Source of the DNA: Streptomyces sp. CBMA291
Lineage (GTDB): Bacteria > Actinomycetota > Actinomycetes > Streptomycetales > Streptomycetaceae
NCBI RefSeq assembly: GCF_014596525.1
Contig: NZ_MSJP01000092.1
Coordinates: 1 to 64,000 of the forward strand
Direction of reading: 5' to 3'
DNA: 64,000 bases
Made by a program: the position numbers and the translations under genes. Shown here in pieces: positions 33,655-42,561 of this stretch. Position 1 is the stretch's first letter, and every line of letters starts with the position of its first letter. Below the pieces are notes generated by a model, which was given only the letters and a program-made list of their open reading frames with translations, searched no databases and was not told the origin of the DNA.

Positions 33655-33975
33655 TCAGCCGTTCTGCGGCGGCAGGGCGGCGATGAAGGGGTGGTCCCGC
33701 TCGATCTCGCCGAGCTTGGAGGCGCCACCGGGCGAACCGAGGTCGTCGAAGAACTCGACGTTCGCCTTGTAGTAGTCCTTCCACTCCTCCGGGGTGTCGT
33801 CCTCGTAGAAGATCGCCTCGACCGGGCAGACCGGCTCACAGGCCCCACAGTCGACGCATTCGTCCGGGTGGATGTACAAGGACCTCTTGCCCTCGTAGAT
33901 GCAGTCGACGGGGCACTCCTCGATGCACGCCTTGTCCTTCACGTCGACACAAGGCTGCGCGATGACGTAGGTCAC
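33655..33975 (-). CDS. fdxA: 7Fe ferredoxin (FdxA/FdxC)
   Basis: A 106-residue [3Fe-4S][4Fe-4S] ferredoxin. Cys9, Cys17, Cys21 and Cys25, then Cys40, Cys43, Cys46 and Cys50 follow the Azotobacter FdI pattern, in which C9/C17/C50 hold the 3Fe cluster, C21/C40/C43/C46 the 4Fe cluster, and C25 is the extra free cysteine. The C-terminal ~45 residues are the usual acidic tail. It supplies electrons to oxidoreductases such as P450s. GTG 33975 has GAGGA upstream. It is followed by dapC on the same strand. Confidence 0.95.
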   Translation of the reverse strand: MTYVIAQPCVDVKDKACIEECPVDCIYEGKRSLYIHPDECVDCGACEPVCPVEAIFYEDDTPEEWKDYYKANVEFFDDLGSPGGASKLGEIERDHPFIAALPPQNG

Positions 33976-34087
33976 GCTGTCGTTCCTCCTCGATAGGGCT
34001 GGTCTGCGCGGGAGCGCGGCGTCGTCGATGCCCGCACCTAGTATCTCCGTTCTTGGGGGCGATCCGAACAGGAGGGGCGCAGAAGCT

Positions 34088-35089
34088 GTGGAATTCATCG
34101 GCGGCGGACGCCTTGAAGTCCGAATTACCAGCACTGACGTGGGAAAACGTGTCTCCGTTCGGTACGTGACGGAGTCCGGGGAAGCGGGCGGGAGGTTCAC
34201 CGACGCGGTCGGCGTTCTCACATCGTGGGACGACTCTGTGCTGCTGATCACACGGAGGGACGGTGAGATCGTCCGTATCCCGGAATCCGCGCTGGCCGCC
34301 GGGAAGGTCGTCCCGGCCGCCCCGGCCCGCCGCCGGGGTCCCTCGGCGAGCTTCGCCGAGCTGAACCGGGCCACCGCGCGCGCCTGGCGGCCGGTCGAGA
34401 GCGAGGCCCTCGGCGAGTGGACGCTGCGGGCGGCCGACGGCTTCACCCGCCGGGCCAACTCCGCCCTCCCCTCCGGCGACCCCGGACGCCCCCTCGACGA
34501 GGCCCTCGCGGAGGTCCGCGCCTGGTACGCGGCCCGCGGCCTCCCCCCGTACGTACAGGCGGCCACCGGCGCCGAGGGCACCCAGGAGCTGCTCTGCGCC
34601 GCGCTCGAACGGCACGGCTGGCGCCGCGAGGTCACCGCCGAGGTGCACATCGGGGCACTGGCCCCGGTCGGCGACCTCGACGCCGACGTCTCCGCCGTAC
34701 GCCTCTCCCGCGCCGTCGACGAACCCTGGCTCCGCCGCTACCAGCGCTCCACCGAACCCGGCCCCGCCGTACGGCACGTACTCGCCTCGGGTCCCAGCGT
34801 GTGGTTCGCGACCGTGCCGGGCGCCGGAGAGGTCCCGGCGGCCATCGGGCGGTGCGTGGTCGACGGGCGCTGGGCCGGGTTCATGGCGGTCGAGGTCGCC
34901 CCGGAGCGGCGGCGCGAGGGCCTGGCCACCGCCGTCATGACGGCACTCGCCCGGCAGGCCCTCGACGAGGGCGCGTCCGCCGCCTGGCTCCAGGTGGAGG
35001 CGGACAACGACGGCGCCCGCGCCCTCTACGGCCGGATGGGCTTCGCCCCGCACCACCACTACCACCACTACCGATGGGCGGAGGCGTGA
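34088..35089 (+). CDS. GNAT acetyltransferase with N-terminal SH3-like domain (Rv0428c type)
   Basis: A 333-residue protein. Residues ~1-75 form a small beta domain (RLEVRITSTDVGKRVSVRYV, LTSWDDSVLLITRRDGEIVR). A linker and an incomplete first GNAT-like half follow, then a full C-terminal GNAT domain with VEVAPERRREGLATAVMTAL (acetyl-CoA loop RRREGLA) and ADNDGARALYGRMGF. It should transfer acetyl from acetyl-CoA to an unknown amine. GTG 34088 follows AGGAGGGG. The His-rich HHHYHHYRW near the C-terminus is natural. It overlaps the SirB1-like gene by 4 nt. Confidence 0.88.
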   Translation: MEFIGGGRLEVRITSTDVGKRVSVRYVTESGEAGGRFTDAVGVLTSWDDSVLLITRRDGEIVRIPESALAAGKVVPAAPARRRGPSASFAELNRATARAWRPVESEALGEWTLRAADGFTRRANSALPSGDPGRPLDEALAEVRAWYAARGLPPYVQAATGAEGTQELLCAALERHGWRREVTAEVHIGALAPVGDLDADVSAVRLSRAVDEPWLRRYQRSTEPGPAVRHVLASGPSVWFATVPGAGEVPAAIGRCVVDGRWAGFMAVEVAPERRREGLATAVMTALARQALDEGASAAWLQVEADNDGARALYGRMGFAPHHHYHHYRWAEA

Positions 35090-35928
35090 CAGGGGACGTA
35101 CCGCACGGCCCGCCCGACTGGCGGCGGGAGTTCGCCGAGGAGGCCCGGTCCGAACGGCCCGACCTCGCCCGGCTCTGCCTGCTGATCGGCGCCGTGGCCG
35201 ACCCCTCCGTGGCCCGGCACGACCTGACCGAGGCGGAGATCGAACTCGACCGCCTCGCCGGGCTCGTGCCGTACGCGACCCGGGTCACCGGCGACTGGAC
35301 CGGGGCGCTCGCCGCGCTCCTCGGGCACCGGGAGGGCTTCGTCGGGGTGCCGGCCGACTACCAGCGCCTGGAGTCCTCGCTGCTGCACCAGGTGCTCAGG
35401 CGCCGCCGGGGCCTGCCGATCCTGCTGTCCGTCGTCTGGATGGAGGTCGCCCGGCGGGCCGGTGCCCCGGTGTACGGGCTCGGGCTTCCCGGCCACTTCG
35501 TCGTGGGCTTCGGCGACCCGGCGGATCTCGACCTCGCCGACCCGTTCGCCGGGGGCCGGGCCATGACCGGCACCGACGCCGAACTCCTGGTGGCCGGTGC
35601 GACCGGCGAGGCCCTCGACCGCTCGATGCTCCGGCCCGCCGAACCCGGCGCGATCGTCCTGCGCGTCCTCAACAACATCCGCGCCTGGGCGGCCCCCCGC
35701 CCCGAGCGCTCCGACGTGGCCCTGTGGGCGGTGGAACTCTCCCTGCTGCTCCCCTCCCACCCGGCCCGGCTGCGCTACGAACGGGCCGAGCTGCTCGTCG
35801 AGCGCGGCGACTTCCTCGTCGCGGCGGCCGAGATGGAGGCGTACGCGACGGTGATGGACGCGGTGGACCCCGAGACGGCCACCGAGATCCGCCACCGCGC
35901 CCAGGCGGCGAGGGCCCGGCTCAACTAG
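35086..35928 (+). CDS. SirB1 family transglutaminase-like protein
   Basis: A 280-residue protein. The core LLHQVLRRRRGLPILLSVVW and VYGLGLPGHFVVGF, with FADPFAGG-like LADPFAGGRAM, matches the SirB1/DUF transglutaminase-like family. The cysteine of true transglutaminases is replaced by Ser or Ile in GLPILLSVVW, so it may be non-catalytic. A TPR-like C-terminus (ERAELLVERGDFLVAAAEME) follows. The GTGA overlap with the GNAT gene indicates coupled expression. Confidence 0.87.
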   Translation: MTGDVPHGPPDWRREFAEEARSERPDLARLCLLIGAVADPSVARHDLTEAEIELDRLAGLVPYATRVTGDWTGALAALLGHREGFVGVPADYQRLESSLLHQVLRRRRGLPILLSVVWMEVARRAGAPVYGLGLPGHFVVGFGDPADLDLADPFAGGRAMTGTDAELLVAGATGEALDRSMLRPAEPGAIVLRVLNNIRAWAAPRPERSDVALWAVELSLLLPSHPARLRYERAELLVERGDFLVAAAEMEAYATVMDAVDPETATEIRHRAQAARARLN

Positions 35929-36248
35929 GCCGTGCCCGGGGGTGCCGCCAGGCTCGGGGAGCGGTCTCCCGACCGGGCCCGGGATGGGCCGCCGGGGCCC
36001 GAGGCAGGCCGCCGGGGCCCGGGGAGGCCCCTGAGCGCCGCCGAGCGGCTCGAAGATCGACCGGGGGTCAACGGGGGCCGGACGGCGCGCGGAAGGGCTT
36101 CTCAGGCCCGTACGCGCCCGAGCCCCCGTCCGACGCGGGGTCGGCGGGGGCTCGGGCGGATGGCGCACGGGGCGGCCGGAGCGGGCCGGGCGCCGGGGCC
36201 GGAAGCCTGGGGCTCAGGAGTCCGGGCCCGGGGGGCCTGGCAGGCGGA
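35929..36248. other. Convergent intergenic region with repeats and terminator
   Basis: 320 bp with no gene. GCCGCCGGGGCCCG is repeated near 35988-36022, and a 14-bp hairpin sits at 36115-36158. Confidence 0.6.
36115..36158. terminator. Terminator between convergent genes
   Basis: Perfect 14-bp arms 36115-36128 and 36145-36158. Confidence 0.8.
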
Positions 36249-38510
36249 TCAGCCCTCGCCGCTCAGGTCGATCGTCCTGGTGCGCTCCTTCTTGGTCTTG
36301 CCCAGGAGGGCGTCCCGCATCACATAGGCCACGTCGTCGGCGGACACCTGGTGCTTGGCGCCGTCGCCCTTGGTGATCGTGATGCCGTCGAAGGCCCCGT
36401 CGAGGAGCCGCTCGATCGCCTTCTTGTCGTAGACCTCGACCAGACGCCCGTTGACGGCCTTCATGGAGAGGATCTGCGGCAGCGAGCGCGCCGGGCCGAA
36501 CTGGATCTCCTTGCCGCCCGCGACGATCGTGATGAGGTCGGACATGGCGGGCTCGGCGAACTCCCGCATGGCCCGGTCCAGCTCCGCCTTGGAGACCGTC
36601 GGCTGACGGGCCGTGACCGGCAGCTCGACCAGCTTGCCCTGGCCGGTCTCGACCTGGGCGCGGAAGGCGTCCCGGACGGAGATCATCGAGTGCTGCACGT
36701 CGAGGCCCTTGCCGGGCTTGCCCTCGACGGGCGTCACCTTGTTCGGGGAGAACACGATCGTGCCCTCGGTCGCCGAGGCGGAGGAACCGGCCAGATCGCT
36801 CAGCGCGACGGCCAGCTTCTCCTCGTCGACGGGGAAGACCGGGTGGGCGACCCGCTCGCCGCCGAAGAGGGAGCCGATGACCGAGACCGGGTTGTAGTCG
36901 CTTCCGGCGGCGGCGCGGACGGTCTCCTGGCTGTCGAGCGCCAGACCCGCCTTGTCCGGTGCGAGCTGGACCTTCTTGCCGCCGATGCCGAGCTGGAGCG
37001 GGGTGTGGGCGCGTCGGCCGAGGGCCGCTTCCAGCTTGTTGACGGCCTCCTCCTTCGTGCCGCCGCCGATGTCCACGCCGAGGACCGTGGTGCCCTTGGG
37101 CACGTCGGAGTGGTTGAGCAGCAGCCCGGCGCCGTAGGCGACGCCGGCCAGACCGAGGACGCCGACGGCGGCGAGGACCAGCTTGGAGCGGCCCTTCTTC
37201 GCCGGAGCGCCGGAAGCCGCCGGACGCGGGGCGGGCGCGGGGGCCGCCGCCGGTGCCGGAGCGTCCTCCTCGGTGCGCGGGGTGAGGTTCGGGCGGCCCG
37301 ACTTCGCCGGTACGGCGGGCATGCCGCCGGTGAGCGTGTCGCCCGGGACGCGCCCGACGCCGTCGACCCCGGGCCCCGAGGCGGGGACGGGCGCGGGCGC
37401 CTGCGGGGTCAGGATCGCGGTGTCGTCGGAGAGACGCGGGACGTGGGCGCCGGGGGCGCCGCCGGGGAACGGGGAACCCGCGCCCTGCCCGTCGGGGAAG
37501 GCACCGGGAGCACCCAGCGAGGCGCTACCGGTGACGGGCCCTGCCGTGGGCCCGTCGGGACCGCCGTAGACGGGCGTACCGGCGGCGGGGGTGCCGTCGT
37601 AGAGCGGGGTGCCGCCCGCCGGGGTCCCGTCGTAGAGCGGGGTGCCACCGGACGGGGTGCCGTCGTACCTGGGCGTACCGGCGGCGGGAGTCCCGTCGTA
37701 CAGCGGCGTACCGCCTGCCGGGGTCCCGTCGTACAGCGGGAGACCGCCGGACGGAGTGCCGTCGTACAGCGGAGTGCCGCCCGCCGGGGTCCCGTCGTAG
37801 AGCGGGGTGCCACCGGACGGAGTCCCGTCGTACCTGGGCGTACCGGCGGCGGGGGTCCCGTCGTACGCGGGAGTCCCTCCCGCCGGGGTCCCGTCGTACA
37901 GCGGGGTGCCGCCGGACGGGGTGCCGGTCGGGCGGGTGGAGGTGACCGGGCGGCTCGACGGGGTGCTGCCGACCGTCGGGACGCCGGAGGTCGCGGAGCC
38001 CGCGAAGCCCGTGCCCTGGGTGTCCTGGCCGAGGGGGGCCGGGGCGGGCTTGGGCGTCGGGGCGGGCGCGGCGGCCGGGGCCGGTGCCTGGGGCGCCGCC
38101 TTGCGGGGCGCGAACCAGTCGCTGGTCTCCTTGGCCTTGCCCTTCGGCGGCTCCTCCGCGCGCGGCGGCTCGGGGGCCGCCACCGGCTCGGGCTCGGGCT
38201 CCGGCGCGGGGGCGGGCTCGGCCGCCGGTTCCGGAGCGGGCGCCTCGTTGACCGTCTTGCGGACCACGACCGGCGGAATCGGACGCGAACCCGGGATGTT
38301 GATCCGGATACGGGTCGTCAGGGTCGTCTCGGTCTTGGGCTCCTCCGGCGGCGCGGACGCGGCGGTCTCCTCCGGCGCGTCCTGCGTGGGGTGGAGCGAC
38401 GGATACTGGCGGGAACCGTACGGCGGTGTACCCGAGGTATAAGCGGCCCCACCGCGCCCCTGGGCGCCGGAGGACGAACTGTCAGTCTCTCGACCAGTTT
38501 CACGACTCAA
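36249..38510 (-). CDS. Membrane protein with YoaR/PG_binding_4-type extracellular domain and an 11-residue repeat region
   Basis: A 753-residue protein. Residues ~1-190 are disordered and acidic/Pro-rich. Residues ~194-315 are about eleven copies of an 11-residue repeat (GTPLYDGTPAG). A Pro-rich linker and a membrane helix near 440-462 (KLVLAAVGVLGLAGVAYGAG) follow. The extracellular C-terminus has two putative peptidoglycan-binding (PF12229-like) modules, GVDIGGGTKEEAVNKLEAAL and later SPNKVTPVEGKPGKGLDV. It lacks the VanW domain often attached to these. The repeat is on the cytoplasmic side if the topology is N-in. The start is TTG 38510 with GGGAG upstream; no better start exists. Confidence 0.82.
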   Translation of the reverse strand: MSRETGRETDSSSSGAQGRGGAAYTSGTPPYGSRQYPSLHPTQDAPEETAASAPPEEPKTETTLTTRIRINIPGSRPIPPVVVRKTVNEAPAPEPAAEPAPAPEPEPEPVAAPEPPRAEEPPKGKAKETSDWFAPRKAAPQAPAPAAAPAPTPKPAPAPLGQDTQGTGFAGSATSGVPTVGSTPSSRPVTSTRPTGTPSGGTPLYDGTPAGGTPAYDGTPAAGTPRYDGTPSGGTPLYDGTPAGGTPLYDGTPSGGLPLYDGTPAGGTPLYDGTPAAGTPRYDGTPSGGTPLYDGTPAGGTPLYDGTPAAGTPVYGGPDGPTAGPVTGSASLGAPGAFPDGQGAGSPFPGGAPGAHVPRLSDDTAILTPQAPAPVPASGPGVDGVGRVPGDTLTGGMPAVPAKSGRPNLTPRTEEDAPAPAAAPAPAPRPAASGAPAKKGRSKLVLAAVGVLGLAGVAYGAGLLLNHSDVPKGTTVLGVDIGGGTKEEAVNKLEAALGRRAHTPLQLGIGGKKVQLAPDKAGLALDSQETVRAAAGSDYNPVSVIGSLFGGERVAHPVFPVDEEKLAVALSDLAGSSASATEGTIVFSPNKVTPVEGKPGKGLDVQHSMISVRDAFRAQVETGQGKLVELPVTARQPTVSKAELDRAMREFAEPAMSDLITIVAGGKEIQFGPARSLPQILSMKAVNGRLVEVYDKKAIERLLDGAFDGITITKGDGAKHQVSADDVAYVMRDALLGKTKKERTRTIDLSGEG
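37567..37929 (-). repeat. 33-bp coding tandem repeat (about 11 units)
   Basis: Encodes GTPLYDGTPAG variants (L/A/R/V at position 4, AG/AA/SG at the end) with no frame loss. Copies are close enough at DNA level for slippage or recombination. Confidence 0.85.
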
Positions 38511-38685
38511 AGCAGGATCTCCCGGTTGGCTCCACCGCCCGCTCTTGCTGATGCTCGTGTGTCCCGGGCGGTTCGGCGGCGCGCACCACCATACTGTCCG
38601 CCGCCCTCGCATAGCCGACGCCTGGGTGTCGTACGGCGGTCAATCCACCCGAAGTCAGGGCGTCGCGGTTCTCAAGTCGTCCTGT

Positions 38686-39066
38686 TCACGGGGCCGGTCG
38701 TGGCAGACGGGCGACCGTGGTGCACATCACAGCGACCGCCATGCCGCCGAACAGGTACAGCAGCTCGCCCAGACCGCCGCCGAACACTCCGTCGCCCTCG
38801 GGGCGTCCGAAGCTGAGCAGGACGACGGCGACGAGCCAGCCGCCGCCCGCCGAGACGACGCCGACCTGGGTGCCGGTGGCGCGCAGACCGCCGTAGAAGA
38901 GGGCGGCGGTGGCGAGGAGGGCGAGGAGCAGTCCGCCGGGGAACCAGGCCGCCTGGACGAGCGCGCCGGCCGTGCCGACGAGCAGTCCGAGGACGAGGAG
39001 GAGCACGTACCAGGCGAACCGGGCGTTGCGGGAGACCGGGGAGGCGGCGGGCGTGGTGGTGTTCAC
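38686..39066 (-). CDS. DUF6113-like small integral membrane protein
   Basis: A 126-residue protein with four hydrophobic helices (FAWYVLLLVLGLLVGTAGAL, FPGGLLLALLATAALFYGG, GWLVAVVLLSF, LLYLFGGMAVAVMCTTVA). No catalytic motif. GTG 39066 overlaps the mshB stop (GTGA), so it is translated from the mshB message. The family is usually found just after mshB in Streptomyces, and its role is unknown. Confidence 0.82.
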   Translation of the reverse strand: MNTTTPAASPVSRNARFAWYVLLLVLGLLVGTAGALVQAAWFPGGLLLALLATAALFYGGLRATGTQVGVVSAGGGWLVAVVLLSFGRPEGDGVFGGGLGELLYLFGGMAVAVMCTTVARLPRPAP

Positions 39067-39953
39067 GTGGTCACCCCCGCGAAGAGGTCGGTCTCGCGGG
39101 TACCGGCGGGCGCGCCGGGAGTGCCGTGCACCAGTTCGTAGTACTCGGTGGCGAGGATCGGCTGTGCCAGGTCGTTGGAGAGGGCGAAGAACGGGCCGTC
39201 GACGGCGACTTGGGTGGCGTGCGCGGCCATCGCGGCGCTCTTGCGGGCGGTGTGCGCGGGGTCCGGGCCGATCTCGGCGGTGATCCGGTCCTCGTCGACG
39301 ATCCCGGGGACGTCGTCGAGTGCGGCGACGGCGGGGAAGGCGGAGCCCTCGGCGCGCAGCCGGGCGAATCCGGCCTCGGCGACCGGGCGCGGGACCCGGT
39401 TCCAGTAGATCTTGGCGATCGGGTGGGCGGGGCCGAGGTCGGGCCGGTAGGCGGGGTCGGCGGCCAGTTCGGCGGCGCGCATGGCGACCCGGTGGGCCTG
39501 GATGTGGTCGGGGTGGCCGTAGCCGCCGTCGGGGTCGTAGGTGACGAGGACCTGCGGGCGGGTCTCCCTGATCACCTCGACGAGGTGGGGGGCGGCGGTG
39601 TCGACGTCGGTGTTCCAGAAGGCGCCGTCGCGCCGGTTCTGCTCGGCGCCCATCATCCCGGAGTCGCGGAAGCGGCCGGGCCCGCCGAGGAACCGGTGGT
39701 CGGTGACGCCCAGCTCGGCCATGGCTGCGGCGAGTTCGCCGACGCGGTACGGGCCGAGCCGGTCCTCGCGGTCCGGGGCCAGGTGCGCGAGGCCGGGCGG
39801 GATGACCTCGCCTTCCTCGCCGAGAGTGCAGGTGACGAGGGTGACGAGGGCGCCCTCGGCCGCGTACCTGGCCATGGTGACGCCGTTGTTGATCGACTCG
39901 TCGTCCGGGTGCGCGTGCACGAGCAGCAGACGGCGGGCGGGGAGATCGGACAT
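39063..39953 (-). CDS. mshB: N-acetyl-1-D-myo-inositol-2-amino-2-deoxy-alpha-D-glucopyranoside deacetylase
   Basis: A 296-residue zinc deacetylase of mycothiol synthesis. The metal and catalytic motif VHAHPDDE (His15, Asp17/Asp18) opens the protein, and GYGHPDHIQAH supplies the third ligand. LGGPGRFRDSGMMG and VTYDPDGGYGHPDH are MshB-specific. ATG 39953 is chosen because TAGGGT lies 7 nt upstream (leaderless); GTG 39962 would overlap that element. Mycothiol is found only in actinobacteria, which supports the taxonomic call. Confidence 0.95.
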   Translation of the reverse strand: MSDLPARRLLLVHAHPDDESINNGVTMARYAAEGALVTLVTCTLGEEGEVIPPGLAHLAPDREDRLGPYRVGELAAAMAELGVTDHRFLGGPGRFRDSGMMGAEQNRRDGAFWNTDVDTAAPHLVEVIRETRPQVLVTYDPDGGYGHPDHIQAHRVAMRAAELAADPAYRPDLGPAHPIAKIYWNRVPRPVAEAGFARLRAEGSAFPAVAALDDVPGIVDEDRITAEIGPDPAHTARKSAAMAAHATQVAVDGPFFALSNDLAQPILATEYYELVHGTPGAPAGTRETDLFAGVTT

Positions 39954-39960
39954 GTCCCCC

Positions 39961-39966
39961 ACCCTA
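39961..39966 (-). promoter_or_regulatory. -10 element TAGGGT, leaderless promoter of mshB
   Basis: Read on the minus strand, it is 7 nt before ATG 39953. Confidence 0.55.
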
Positions 39967-40013
39967 CGAGGTCCCGGCCCGGGGCGGGCCGGGCGGTCAG
40001 GACGAGACGGCGG

Positions 40014-40208
40014 TCAGAACTTGAGGCCGCCGATCATGCCCGCCACGTTGGTGGTGAGGGTGCTGATGGAAGGAGCGAGGGACGAGCTGGCCAGGTAGAA
40101 ACCCAGGAGTGCACAGACCGCCGCGTGTCCGGCCTTCAGCCCGGATTTCCGGATCAGAAGGAAGACGACGATCGCCATCAGCACCACCACGGAGATCGAG
40201 AGTGCCAC
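40014..40208 (-). CDS. Small hydrophobic membrane protein (64 aa)
   Basis: GTG 40208 follows a near-perfect ribosome site GGAGGTGAA. The product has one strong helix (LSISVVVLMAIVVFLLIRKS) and a second hydrophobic stretch (AAVCALLGFYLASSSLA). I recall similar small membrane proteins near mshB across Streptomyces, and in some phage-like contexts, without known function. Confidence 0.8.
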   Translation of the reverse strand: MALSISVVVLMAIVVFLLIRKSGLKAGHAAVCALLGFYLASSSLAPSISTLTTNVAGMIGGLKF

Positions 40209-40372
40209 GGCGGTTCACCTCCACACTTCTTCGGTCAGACATTCGACTATTCGAGCGGTACGGGCCCTGCGCATGTGCCAGCCGAGTGCATACCCACCTA
40301 GCGCTACGGATCATAACTATCCGTGCCATCGCACTGGTCGGCGGACGGAGGCACGAAGGGGGCGCACGGCGC

Positions 40373-40378
40373 TACTTT
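40373..40378 (+). promoter_or_regulatory. -10 element TACTTT, leaderless promoter
   Basis: TACTTT ends 7 nt before ATG 40386. Confidence 0.6.
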
Positions 40379-40385
40379 CGGCCGC

Positions 40386-42560
40386 ATGACCTTCTCTCCG
40401 CAGCCGCCCGCCGAACCGCCGGCCGGGCTCTCGTTTCCCCGTCAGTACGCCCGGACACAGCGGTTCGGGCTGGGGGTTCCGCGCGGTTTCTCCGTTTCGC
40501 CCGACGGCGAACGCGTGGTCTTCGTCCGCTCCGGCTCCGGCACCGACCGCTCGCACCTGCTCTGGGTGCTCGACCTCCCGCGCGACGGCTCGGCCCCCTC
40601 GGAGCGGGTCGCGGCCGACCCCGGGGCACTCCTCGCGGGGGCAGCGGAGGAGCTGTCCCCGCAGGAGCGGGCGCGCCGGGAGCGGAGCCGCGAAAGCTCG
40701 GCGGGCGTGGTCTCGTACGCGGTGGACGGAGCCGTGGAACTGGCGGCATTCGCCCTGTCAGGACGCCTTTTCACGGCCGAACTGAGGGCCGGTACGGCCC
40801 GCGAGCTGCCGGTGCCGGGACCGGTGGCGGACCCCCGTCCCTCGCCGGACGGACGCCTGGTCGCGTACGTGACGGAGGGCGCCCTGCGGGTGGTCGGAGC
40901 GGATGGTTCCGGCGACCGGGAACTGCTCGTTCCGGAAGGTCCGCACGTCTCCTGCGGATTGGCCGAATTCATCGCATCGGAAGAGATGGGAAGGGACCGG
41001 GGTTTCTGGTGGTCGCCCGCCTCCGACCGGCTCCTCGTCGCCCGCGCCGACGACCGGGACGTGAGCCGCTGGTGGATCGCCGACCCGGCGCACCCGGACC
41101 GCGCCCCGCAGCCGGTCGGGTACCCGGCGGCGGGCACCGCCAACGCCGAGGTCGGGCTCCTCCTCGTGGGGCTCGACGGCTCCCGCGTGGAGGTCCGCTG
41201 GGACCGGGAGCGGCATCCTTACCTGGCCCGGGTCCACTGGTCGGCGGCCGGGGCGCCGCTCCTCCTCGTCCAGGCACGGGACCAGCGCGAGCAGCGGTAC
41301 CTGACGGTGGACCCGGCGACCGGGGAGACCACGCCCGTACGGACGGAGCGGGACCCGGCGTGGCTCGAACTGTTTCCCGGGGTCCCGGTGTGGGCGCCGG
41401 ACGGCGGTCTGGTCCGGATCGCCGACGAGGGCGGGGTGCGGGTCCTCGCGGTCGACGACCGGGCGCTGACCGACGCCTCGCTGCACGTGCGGGCGGTCCT
41501 CGACGTCGGCGCCGTGGACGGCGACGGCATCCTGGTCTCCGCCTCGGCGGGCGCGACGGCTCCGGCGCCCGAGACCGGCGAGATCCATGTGTACCGGGTG
41601 ACCGACCGGGGCGCCGAGCGGCTCTCCGAGGGCGCAGGGGTGCACGGCGCGGTCCGCTCGGGGGCGGTGACCGTGCTGGTGTCGGCGCGCCCGGAGGAGC
41701 CGGGGAGCGTGGCGCGGGTGCTGCGCGACGGCGCACGGCTCGCGGTGGTGGCCTCGTACGCGCAGCGGCCGGTGGTACGGGCCCGGGTGCGGCTCACGGA
41801 GGCGGGGGCCCGGCGGATCCCGTGCGCGGTGCTGCTGCCCTCGGGGTACGCGGAGGGCGACGGGCCGCTTCCGGTGCTCATGGACCCCTACGGCGGTCCG
41901 CACGGGCCGCGCGTGCTGGCCGCGCACCAGCCGCATCTGACCTCGCAGTGGTTCGCCGACCAGGGGTTCGCGGTGGTGGTGGCGGACGGGCGGGGCACCC
42001 CGGGCCGCTCGCCCGCCTGGGAGAAGGCCGTCGCCCGGGACTTCTCGCCGACCCTCGACGACCAGGTGGCGGCGCTTCACGGACTCGCGGACCGCTTCCC
42101 GCTCGATCTCGGGCGGGTGGCGATCCGGGGCTGGTCGTACGGCGGTTACCTGGCGGCGCTCGCGGTGCTGCGCAGGCCCGACGTCTTCCACGCGGCCGTG
42201 GTGGGGGCGCCGGTGACGGACTGGCGGCTCTACGACACCCACTACACCGAGCGGTACCTGGGCACCCCGCAGGACGATCCGGAGGTGTACGCGGCCCAGT
42301 CCCTGCTCACCGACGAAGGGCTCTCCGGGGCTGTGGAGCCCGCGCGGCCGATGATGGTCGTGCACGGGCTCGCGGACGACAACGTGGTGGTGGCGCACGC
42401 GCTGCGGCTCTCCTCCGCGCTGCTCGCGGCCGGCCGCCCGCACGAGGTCCTTCCGCTCTCCGGGGTCACCCATATGACCCCGCAGGAACAGGTCGCGGAG
42501 AACCTGCTCCTGCTCCAGGTCGACTTCCTGCGCAGGTCCCTGGGGCTCGCCCGGGACTGA
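40386..42560 (+). CDS. S9 family (DPP IV/prolyl oligopeptidase-like) serine peptidase
   Basis: A 724-residue protein. An N-terminal beta-propeller (DPP_IV_N) runs to about residue 460. It contains GLAEFIASEEMGRDRGFWWSP, whose adjacent Glu pair fits the DPP IV substrate amino-terminus anchor. The alpha/beta-hydrolase domain has Ser in RGWSYGGYLAAL (~581), Asp in HGLADDNVV (~660) and His in SGVTHMTP (~693). No signal peptide, so it is probably cytoplasmic and trims imported peptides, which suits its place next to peptide importers. The leaderless -10 fixes the start. It ends 1 nt from the convergent membrane protein gene. Confidence 0.93.
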   Translation: MTFSPQPPAEPPAGLSFPRQYARTQRFGLGVPRGFSVSPDGERVVFVRSGSGTDRSHLLWVLDLPRDGSAPSERVAADPGALLAGAAEELSPQERARRERSRESSAGVVSYAVDGAVELAAFALSGRLFTAELRAGTARELPVPGPVADPRPSPDGRLVAYVTEGALRVVGADGSGDRELLVPEGPHVSCGLAEFIASEEMGRDRGFWWSPASDRLLVARADDRDVSRWWIADPAHPDRAPQPVGYPAAGTANAEVGLLLVGLDGSRVEVRWDRERHPYLARVHWSAAGAPLLLVQARDQREQRYLTVDPATGETTPVRTERDPAWLELFPGVPVWAPDGGLVRIADEGGVRVLAVDDRALTDASLHVRAVLDVGAVDGDGILVSASAGATAPAPETGEIHVYRVTDRGAERLSEGAGVHGAVRSGAVTVLVSARPEEPGSVARVLRDGARLAVVASYAQRPVVRARVRLTEAGARRIPCAVLLPSGYAEGDGPLPVLMDPYGGPHGPRVLAAHQPHLTSQWFADQGFAVVVADGRGTPGRSPAWEKAVARDFSPTLDDQVAALHGLADRFPLDLGRVAIRGWSYGGYLAALAVLRRPDVFHAAVVGAPVTDWRLYDTHYTERYLGTPQDDPEVYAAQSLLTDEGLSGAVEPARPMMVVHGLADDNVVVAHALRLSSALLAAGRPHEVLPLSGVTHMTPQEQVAENLLLLQVDFLRRSLGLARD

Positions 42561-42561
42561 G

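Noticed and set aside
35724..38816. 1030-codon plus-strand ORF across the repeat-rich membrane protein
   Set aside because: Mirror of the real minus-strand gene; its Gly/Arg-rich sequence carries no motif.
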